In this document: piece after piece, positions 58,215 through 64,000 of the stretch
Numbering within the stretch: position 1 is the stretch's first letter
How the letters are laid out: each line of letters opens with the position of its first letter
Assembly (NCBI RefSeq): GCF_004886325.1
Contig: NZ_QXFN01000001.1
Location: forward strand, 248,001 to 312,000
From: Cellulomonas telluris
GTDB taxonomy: Bacteria; Actinomycetota; Actinomycetes; Actinomycetales; Cellulomonadaceae
Direction: 5' to 3'
Length of the DNA: 64,000 nucleotides
Notes under the pieces: generated by a model
The model's input: the letters and a program-made list of their open reading frames with translations, nothing else
What the model was told of the DNA's origin: nothing
The model's database searches: none
Made by a program: the position numbers and the translations under genes

Positions 58215-58314
58215 TGCACTCAGTGGGTAGTTCGCGAGCGGATCTGCTGCCCCTGTCCCTGCTCGACGGCGACCGCTAGCGTCGAGCCGTCGTCCGCCAC
58301 CGCCGGGAGCACCC

Positions 58315-58926
58315 GTGAGCGTCGCGTTCCTCGTCACCACCCTCGTCGTCGTCGCCACTCCCGGCACCGGCGCGCTGTTCACGATCGCGGCCGGCCTCGC
58401 GCGCGGAGCCCGGGGCAGCCTGGTCGCGGCGCTCGGCTGCACGCTCGGCGTCGTGCCGCACGTGGCCGCCGCGATCACCGGTCTCGCCGCGCTGCTGCAC
58501 GCCTCGGCCGTGGCGTTCCAGACGCTCACGTACCTGGGCGTCGCCTACCTGCTGTACCTGGCGTGGCAGACGTGGCGGGACCGCACGCCGCTGCACGTCG
58601 AGGAGGGGGCGCCGCCGCGGTCGGCGCGGCAGGTCGTGCGCGACGCGGTGCTGCTCAACCTGCTGAACCCGAAGCTGACGATCTTCTTCCTCGCGTTCCT
58701 GCCGCAGTTCGTCCCCGCGGACGCCCCGGGTGCGACGGCGCGGATGGCGGTGCTCAGCCTCGTGTTCATGGCGGTGACGTTCGCGGTGTTCGCGCTCTAC
58801 GGGCTCGGTGCGTCGGCGGTGCGCCGCCACGTCGTCCAGCGCCCGCGGGTGGTGTCGGCGCTGCGCCGCAGCTTCGCGGCCGCGTACGTCGTCCTCGCGG
58901 GACGCCTGGCCCTGCAGACCCGCTGA
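58315..58926 (+). CDS. LysE-type amino-acid/metabolite exporter
   Basis: A 203-residue six-helix exporter of the RhtB branch: ATPGTGALFTIAAGLARGARGSLVAALGC is the family signature and LLNLLNPKLTIFFLAFLPQFV the central NPK block. GGGAGCACCC precedes the GTG. It stands alone next to the PadR-ABC operon, transcribed away from it. Substrate unknown (RhtB proteins export homoserine, threonine and similar). Confidence 0.92.
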   Translation: MSVAFLVTTLVVVATPGTGALFTIAAGLARGARGSLVAALGCTLGVVPHVAAAITGLAALLHASAVAFQTLTYLGVAYLLYLAWQTWRDRTPLHVEEGAPPRSARQVVRDAVLLNLLNPKLTIFFLAFLPQFVPADAPGATARMAVLSLVFMAVTFAVFALYGLGASAVRRHVVQRPRVVSALRRSFAAAYVVLAGRLALQTR

Positions 58927-58964
58927 CGCCTGCCCGCCACCCCGGCACCCCGGCACCCCGGCAC

Positions 58965-59032
58965 CGAGTTCGCCACCCCGGCCCAAGGTCGCCAGGTCGG
59001 CCTGGCGACCTCGGGCCGACGTGGCGAACTCG
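58965..59032. terminator. nested hairpin between convergent genes (element C)
   Basis: Outer 12-bp arms CGAGTTCGCCAC (58965-58976) and its complement (59021-59032), a middle CGGCCC/GGGCCG pair (58979-58984, 59013-59018) and an inner 11-bp stem (58986-58996 with 59001-59011, loop TCGG). Three copies of CGGCACCCC precede it. It lies between the exporter gene and the convergent TPR gene. Same plan as elements A and B. Confidence 0.75.
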
Positions 59033-59067
59033 CCGGGAGGAGGCGGGGTCGTGGGGGGCCGCGCGGG

Positions 59068-61011
59068 TCAGCGCGTCAGCGCCTCCAGCACCTCCTCCGC
59101 GCGGGCGTCCTGCCCGGTGCGGCGCAGCAGCGCGACGAGGTCGTCGGCCGCCTGCGCCCGGGTGCGGCGGTCGCGGGCGAGGCCGAAGCCCTCGACCGCG
59201 GACTCGAGGTGGTGCAGCGCGTCCTCGGGGCGGCCCGCCGTGTCGAGCACGCGGCCCGCGAGCCAGAACGCGTGCGCCGCGTCGGCGACCGCCCCGACGG
59301 AGGCGTACACCTCGCCGGCGCGGACGGCCCGGTCGACGGCGTCCTGCGTCCGCGCGTCGCCGCCCAGGGTCGCCAGCGCGCGGGCCGCGGCGTCGTCGAC
59401 GTCCGCGAGGGCGCGGCGGCGCTCGGTGCGGCGTCGGTCCGCGAGCGCCTGCCCGGCCGGGTCGGGCGCGCCGTCGGCGTCGTCGCCGTCGAGCGCGGCA
59501 CGCACGGCGTCGACCGCGTCCAGGTACGGCGGCAGCGTGCCCGCGGACGCGGCCGCGGGCGCCCACGCGACGAGCACCGGCACGACCTGCACCGGCTCGG
59601 CACCGCCCGCGTGCAGGCGGGCGACCGCGTGCGCGTACAGGCCCGCAGCCGTGTCGTCGTCGCCGAGCACCTGGGCGCAGCGCGCGGCCTCGGCCGCGGC
59701 GTACCCGGCGTCGACGAGCAGCCCGGCCTCCTCGGCGGCCGTGGAGGCGGCGACGAAGGCCCGGGCCGCCTCCTCGGTGCTGCCGTCGGCGAGAAGGCGC
59801 TCGGCGCGGGCGAGGAGCGGCTCGTCGCCGTCGGCGCCTGCACCGTCCGGGCCGTCGTCGGAGCCCGCCCCCGTCGCGTCCACCACCGGCCGCGCCGACG
59901 CACCGGGCAGCGCGACGACGTCCAGCTCCAGCGGCTCGTCGAGCGGCCGCGTCGCGCGCGCCTCCGCCAGGCGCGTCGTGAGCGCCGTGCCCCCGTCGCG
60001 CAGGTCGAACGCGGCGGCCAGCGCCTCCGCCTCGCCGACCGCCCAGCCGTGCAGGTCGGCGACCGTCGCCGCCGGCACCCGCGTCAGGCGCACCGCCGCA
60101 TCGGCGTGCGCGGGCAGCAGCGCCGCCGTCCCCGCGACCACGCCGAGCAGCCACTCCAGCCGTGCCCGCGGCGTCTCCGCCTCGAGGAGCAGCCGCTCGT
60201 CCTGCTCGACCGCGCGCACGAGCCGCGCCACGGCGCCCGCCCGTCCGAGCAGCACGACGCGCCGCCCCCGCGCCCCCGCCATCTCGCCCGTCGCGTCCGC
60301 GAGCGCGGCGACCGCCCGCCGGTGCGCGCGCGCCGCCTCCGCCCGGTGCCCCAGGTCGAGGTGCGCGAGGGCGAGGTGGGACAGCATGTCGGCCGGCTCG
60401 GTCGCGCACGTCGCGCCCGTCGCGAGGGTCTCCTCCACGAGCCGGACGCCCTCGGCGAGCCGCCCCGTGGCGAACAGGTGCGACGCCCGGTCGCCCGGGT
60501 CGCAGACCTCGCACTGCGAGTAGTCGTCCCGCGGCGTCGCGACCCACGTGCGGTACGCCTCCTCGACGTCCTCCGCGCCGCGTCGCGCCGCCCACGCGAA
60601 CCGCGCGTACGCGACCGCGTCCCGGCCGAGGCCCGCGAGCGCGTACCGCCGCTCCATGTCGTCGAGCGTCGCCTCGATCTGCGCCGCCGGGACGGTCGGG
60701 AACTCGCCCAGGTGCCCGACCATCCACTTGAACGACCAGAACATGGCGTACCGGTCGGCGTCGTCGAACTGCTCGGGGTGCTCGTCGTACCAGCGCACGA
60801 GCTGCGTGAACGGCAGGTACGAGCGCTCGACCTCACCGCCCCACACCATCGACTCCAGCAGCACCGACAGCGCGTACGCGCGCGCCCGGTCCGGCCCCTC
60901 GGCCTCCACCAGGCGCACCTGCCGCTCGGCTGCCTGCGTGCGCGCCAGGCCGTACGGCATGTCGCGGATGCGGGACAGCTCCCGGTTGGCCTCGTCCAGG
61001 CTGCGGCTCAC
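59068..61011 (-). CDS. TPR-like helical repeat protein partnered with HSP90
   Basis: A 647-residue, Ala/Leu/Arg-rich, wholly helical protein with no membrane segment. Several stretches fit degenerate tetratricopeptide helices, for example the AHRRAVAALAD and ADAAHAFWLAGRVLDTAGRPEDALHHLESAVEGF regions near the C-terminus. A Cys/acidic stretch (YSQCEVCDPGD) lies near residue 170. GTG start overlaps the HSP90 stop (GTGA), so the two are made in fixed ratio. I do not recognise a defined function; a client- or HSP90-binding role is the natural guess from the coupling. Confidence 0.8.
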   Translation of the reverse strand: MSRSLDEANRELSRIRDMPYGLARTQAAERQVRLVEAEGPDRARAYALSVLLESMVWGGEVERSYLPFTQLVRWYDEHPEQFDDADRYAMFWSFKWMVGHLGEFPTVPAAQIEATLDDMERRYALAGLGRDAVAYARFAWAARRGAEDVEEAYRTWVATPRDDYSQCEVCDPGDRASHLFATGRLAEGVRLVEETLATGATCATEPADMLSHLALAHLDLGHRAEAARAHRRAVAALADATGEMAGARGRRVVLLGRAGAVARLVRAVEQDERLLLEAETPRARLEWLLGVVAGTAALLPAHADAAVRLTRVPAATVADLHGWAVGEAEALAAAFDLRDGGTALTTRLAEARATRPLDEPLELDVVALPGASARPVVDATGAGSDDGPDGAGADGDEPLLARAERLLADGSTEEAARAFVAASTAAEEAGLLVDAGYAAAEAARCAQVLGDDDTAAGLYAHAVARLHAGGAEPVQVVPVLVAWAPAAASAGTLPPYLDAVDAVRAALDGDDADGAPDPAGQALADRRRTERRRALADVDDAAARALATLGGDARTQDAVDRAVRAGEVYASVGAVADAAHAFWLAGRVLDTAGRPEDALHHLESAVEGFGLARDRRTRAQAADDLVALLRRTGQDARAEEVLEALTR

Positions 61012-62906
61012 CGCTCCTCCTCCTCGTGGGCGACGGTGCCCGTCGCGCCGGTCGCGCCCTCGGGTCCGAGGCCCGCGTCGAGCAGCACGGTCATGGCCGC
61101 CGTCATGGTCGCGGCGTCCTGCGCGCGCAGCGGCTCGCCCGCCAGCAGGACGGCCGTCACGTACATCGACCGCAGACCGGCCGCGAAGACCTCGGGCCGC
61201 GCCGCACCCGCGAGCAGGCGGCGGACCGTCGGGTTGGTGTCGTTGAGCACGAGCCGGCGTGCGGGGGCCGGCGCGGACCCGGCGGTGAGGCCCGCGAGGA
61301 CACCGCCCCACAGGTCGTCCGCCGCCTCGACGGCGCGGGCGACGTCGCGCCGGTGCTCGTCGTCGCGGTCCTGCAGCAGCACGGCCGGCAGGTCGGCGGG
61401 GGCGAAGCGGCGCACGACGACCTCGCAGTCGAGGTCCCGGACGGCCGACGTGGCGGCGTCCACCGCGTCGAGGAGCTCGAGCTCCCGCTGCGGCTCGACC
61501 CGGTCGAGCACCTGCGCGACGTCGGCGGCCCGCAGCGGGCGCACGTCCCACCCGCGCCGGCCCGCGAGCCGCGCCAGCAGGTCCGCGTCGTAGACGTACC
61601 CCGCGTTGACGACGAGCAGGCCCTGGGCCCGCGCGACGGGGGCGACCCGCCGGTACTCCTCGACGCTCGTCGTGTGCACCACGGTGCCGCCCTGCTGGGC
61701 GACCTCGGCGAGCGTGAGGGTGCCGTCGGTCGTCTCGAACGGCAGCACCTGCGCCGCGAGGTCGAGCATCTCGTCGTCGACGAGCGCGAGGGACCGGATC
61801 GCCAGGTGGTGCGTGCGGACGAGCTCGCGCGCGAGCGCGCTGCCCGCCCGCAGGGTGTCCAGGGTCCACGTGCGGACCTGCGCGGCGAGCGCGTCCCGGG
61901 CGACGAGCAGCGCCTCGTCGTCGTAGAGCTGCTCGCGGGAGGCCGTGGGACGCAGCCCGTCGGCGTCGACGACGCAGCGGACGTAGAAGGCCCAGTCCGG
62001 CAGCAGCCCCGCGACCCGCTCCCCCAGCAGCATCCGCTTGAGGTGCACGCGGTGGGTGCCGCCGCCGCCCGGCGGCACGGCCGTGGGCAGCACGAACGCG
62101 ACGCCCGTGAGCCCGACCAGCGGCACCTCGAGGTCGACGTGCGTCAGCGGCGTGAAGCCGAGGGTGCGCTCGCAGTACCGCGCGAGCGCGTGGTCACGGG
62201 CCGCGTCGTCCGCGTACGCGGCACGCCACGGCAGCTCGGGCTCGCTGACCCGCCGCCACGCCCGCGCCTCGTCGCCCAGCGGCACCTCGACCGCCACGTC
62301 GAGCGGCAGGAGGGCGCCGAACTCCCGGGCGAGCTCCGCGACCGTGCCGGGGTCGAGCCAGTGGTCCATGTCCTGGCGCGGTGCGAGGCGCACCGTCGAG
62401 CCCACGGGGTCGTCGTCCCTGCGCGGCAGGACCGTCAGGTCGTACGTGCCGTCCGCGTGACCGACCCACCGCACGCCCGGCGCGTCCCGGTGCACCGCCG
62501 ACCGTGACTCGAGCTCGATGCGGTCGGCCACCATGAACGCCGAGAGCAGCCCGATGCCGAACTGCCCGAGGAACTCCGCCCGCCCGACGCCCAGCTCGAG
62601 GTCGCGCTTCGAGCTGCGGCCCACCGTCGCGAGCAGCTCGCGCGCCTCGTCCGGCGTCAGCCCGACGCCCGTGTCGGTGACCTCCAGCCCGCCCCCGTCC
62701 ACGCCGCGGAACCGCACGCGCGCGGGCGCGTCCGGCTCGTGCGCGCGGCGGGCCGTGACCGCGTCGACCGCGTTCTGCAGCAGCTCGCGCACGTACACGC
62801 GGGGCCCCGAGTACAGGTGCCGGGCGAGCAGGTCGACGACGCCGCGCAGGTCGACCTGGAACGCCTGCGCGGCCTCGCCGCCCGCCGGGGCGGGCGGGTG
62901 CGTCAC
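61008..62906 (-). CDS. HSP90-family chaperone-like ATPase
   Basis: A 632-residue HSP90-type protein. The N-terminal GHKL site has the catalytic Glu and Asn in VYVRELLQNAVDAV, VTDTGVGL, and GQFGIGLLSAFMVAD; the middle domain has PTASREQLYDD, equivalent to the catalytic Arg loop. The C-terminal dimerisation region is diverged and it ends VAHEEEER. It is not a typical HtpG in sequence. Coupled by GTGA to YbjN-like and TPR-like genes on each side, an arrangement I associate with actinobacterial variant HSP90s. Chaperone function is inferred from family. Confidence 0.92.
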   Translation of the reverse strand: MTHPPAPAGGEAAQAFQVDLRGVVDLLARHLYSGPRVYVRELLQNAVDAVTARRAHEPDAPARVRFRGVDGGGLEVTDTGVGLTPDEARELLATVGRSSKRDLELGVGRAEFLGQFGIGLLSAFMVADRIELESRSAVHRDAPGVRWVGHADGTYDLTVLPRRDDDPVGSTVRLAPRQDMDHWLDPGTVAELAREFGALLPLDVAVEVPLGDEARAWRRVSEPELPWRAAYADDAARDHALARYCERTLGFTPLTHVDLEVPLVGLTGVAFVLPTAVPPGGGGTHRVHLKRMLLGERVAGLLPDWAFYVRCVVDADGLRPTASREQLYDDEALLVARDALAAQVRTWTLDTLRAGSALARELVRTHHLAIRSLALVDDEMLDLAAQVLPFETTDGTLTLAEVAQQGGTVVHTTSVEEYRRVAPVARAQGLLVVNAGYVYDADLLARLAGRRGWDVRPLRAADVAQVLDRVEPQRELELLDAVDAATSAVRDLDCEVVVRRFAPADLPAVLLQDRDDEHRRDVARAVEAADDLWGGVLAGLTAGSAPAPARRLVLNDTNPTVRRLLAGAARPEVFAAGLRSMYVTAVLLAGEPLRAQDAATMTAAMTVLLDAGLGPEGATGATGTVAHEEEER

Positions 62907-63388
62907 TCCTTCTCGAGCTCGGCGCGCGCGGCGGCCGCGAGCTCCGGGTACGCCTCGTCGAGGTGCGCGAACAGCTGCAGGCCGGTGCTGATGCCGCAGG
63001 CCAGGTGCAGGTCGAGCTGCTCGTCGGTCAGGCCGTGCTCGTAGTCGACGGTGTGCTCCGCGTACACGCCGAGCTGGTCCTCCTCGACGCGCACGTAGCC
63101 CTTGGGCCACAGCCGCTCGGCGTTCCAGTCGTTCACCAGGCGCGTCACGCGGTCCAGCTCCGTGACGGGCAGGGGGCGGTTCCAGCGGCCGCGGGTCTGC
63201 AGGTACTCGCGGTGCTCCCCCAGGCGGAAGAAGTAGAAGAGGTGCCCGTCCCAGTAGCCGCCGACGTCGCCGTCGTCGTCGACGCCGTAGCGCATGTCGC
63301 GGGCCTCGAGCGTCGCGGTGAGGCGCTCGTGCGAGAGCGGCGCGAGGGCGGCGTCGGGGATGTCGGTCGGCTTGGTGAAGAAGCCCAT
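62903..63388 (-). CDS. YbjN-domain protein
   Basis: A 161-residue protein of the YbjN family, alpha/beta proteins of unknown molecular role linked in other bacteria to stress and motility traits. LSHERLTATLEARDMRYGVDDDGDVGGYWDGHLFYFFRLG and VYAEHTVDYEHGLTDEQLDLHLACGISTGLQLFAHLDEAYP match the domain. It is the first gene of the YbjN-HSP90-TPR operon. A -10 TAGGCT at 63453-63448 would give a leader of about 50 nt. Confidence 0.85.
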   Translation of the reverse strand: MGFFTKPTDIPDAALAPLSHERLTATLEARDMRYGVDDDGDVGGYWDGHLFYFFRLGEHREYLQTRGRWNRPLPVTELDRVTRLVNDWNAERLWPKGYVRVEEDQLGVYAEHTVDYEHGLTDEQLDLHLACGISTGLQLFAHLDEAYPELAAAARAELEKE

Positions 63389-63447
63389 GGGTCCTCGTCC
63401 GTCGGGGTCGGCTGGGGTGGCGCGGCGCGGGGGCCGCCGCCGCGTCG

Positions 63448-63453
63448 AGCCTA
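63448..63453 (-). promoter_or_regulatory. -10 element of the YbjN-HSP90-TPR operon
   Basis: TAGGCT on the minus strand, in the only AT-containing stretch of the 90 bp before the operon. No heat-shock (HspR or CIRCE-type) repeat is apparent. Confidence 0.35.
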
Positions 63454-63586
63454 GACCTGGGTGCTGCGTCACGTCCCCGCCTCACACCTGTGGTCCACGG
63501 GGCGGCACGATGTCGAGAACCGCCCACCGGCTCCGCTCCCCCTGCGAGGCCGCGACCGGCGCGGCCCACGACACGGGAGGCACCCC

Positions 63587-63997
63587 ATGCCCAGGTACCT
63601 GCTCCTCAAGCACTACCGCGGCGCGCCCGAGCAGCACCGGCCCGTCCCGCCGATGGACCGGTGGGCGCCGGAGGACGTCGAGGCCCACATGACGTTCCTG
63701 CGGCACGTCGCCGACATGCTGCGGGAGACCGGCGAGTACGTGGACGCGCAGGCCCTCACGACCGCGCAGACGTGGGTGCGCTACGGCGGGCCCGACGCGG
63801 CACCCGTCACCACCGACGGCCCGCACCCGGAGACGAGCGACCTCGTCGCCGGCTGGTACATGGTCGACGTCGACTCCTACGAGCGGGCCCTCGAGCTCGC
63901 CGCGTACGTGTCCTCGGAGCCCGGGCCCGGTGGGACGCCGCTGTACGAGTGGATCGACGTGCGCGAGGTCATGTCGGGGACCCCCGCGGACGACTGA
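63587..63997 (+). CDS. YCII-related domain protein
   Basis: A 136-residue protein: MPRYLLLKHYRGAPEQ at the start, then VDAQALTTAQTWVRYGGPDAAPVTTDGPHPETSDLVAGWYMVDVDSYERALELAAYV, matching actinobacterial YCII proteins (DGPF/PhnB-like ferredoxin-type fold). These genes usually precede an ECF sigma factor of the SigG/RpoE-like class, which would lie just past the right edge. GGGAGGCACC precedes the ATG. Confidence 0.92.
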   Translation: MPRYLLLKHYRGAPEQHRPVPPMDRWAPEDVEAHMTFLRHVADMLRETGEYVDAQALTTAQTWVRYGGPDAAPVTTDGPHPETSDLVAGWYMVDVDSYERALELAAYVSSEPGPGGTPLYEWIDVREVMSGTPADD

Positions 63998-64000
63998 GGC

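Noticed and set aside
1-64000. tRNA, rRNA, CRISPR, insertion sequence, integrase or prophage signatures
   Set aside because: None seen: no transposase or integrase motifs, no regularly spaced repeats of CRISPR type, no tRNA-like cloverleaf noticed. A tRNAscan or covariance search was not possible here.

Overview
The window reads as chromosomal DNA of a very high-GC actinobacterium. Almost every codon ends in G or C, starts are often GTG or TTG, and many genes overlap by 4 bases. A secreted family 6 cellulase and a secreted esterase with a Pro/Thr linker and a CBM2-like module point to a cellulomonad-type (Cellulomonas or relative) saprophyte. That taxonomic label is inference. I see no rRNA, tRNA, CRISPR array, prophage or insertion sequence; nearly everything looks like ordinary chromosome.

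Layout. 0.1-8.6 kb: haem synthesis, with hemA divergent from hemE-hemY and then the overlapping run hemC-hemD-hemB-hemL. 8.7-13.6 kb: a TauE exporter with an Rrf2 regulator, then a CsoR-CopZ-CopA copper module with its operator. 13.7-19.7 kb: an SPFH/Arc-like pair, an autoregulated ABC exporter operon, and small membrane and HTH genes. 19.9-23.3 kb: a large YbhN/LPG-synthase-type membrane protein with a kinase-like middle, then a cyclic-di-GMP riboswitch driving a 50-residue protein, then CsbD. 23.3-29.3 kb: an acyltransferase coupled to a bacteriophytochrome-PP2C light sensor, an aldo/keto reductase and a lipoprotein penicillin-binding protein. 29.6-42.5 kb: mixed single genes and regulator pairs (GNAT, LLM oxidoreductase, GntR module, FAD oxidoreductase, RsbW-like ATPase, AroD, beta-lactamase-like hydrolase, AI-2E and EamA transporters, DinB-like, AraC, SRPBCC-ArsR). 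42.6-54.4 kb: carbon metabolism and secreted hydrolases (GH6, phosphofructokinase, GH13, GH16-like, CE1-like esterase) with an ArgO/ArgP pair. 55.0-58.2 kb: a PadR-controlled FtsX-type ABC transporter. 59.1-63.4 kb: a coupled YbjN-HSP90-TPR operon. The window ends in a YCII-domain gene.

Regulation is unusually readable because AT-rich motifs stand out. Many genes have a TAN3T-type -10 hexamer only 6-7 nt before the start codon, which implies leaderless mRNAs. Clear inverted repeats lie in front of the CsoR, Rrf2, GntR, PadR, ArsR, winged-helix, SPFH/Arc and small-HTH genes.

The most striking locus is at 22.65-22.95 kb on the minus strand. A CRP-like palindrome sits about 42 bp upstream of the predicted transcription start, followed by a canonical c-di-GMP-I (GEMM) aptamer and a 50-codon gene of unknown function. 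It would let cyclic AMP (or another CRP ligand) and cyclic di-GMP control one small protein. Other candidates for new biology are the twin palindromes before hemC, the HSP90-TPR operon, and a 16-bp palindrome shared by two distant promoters.
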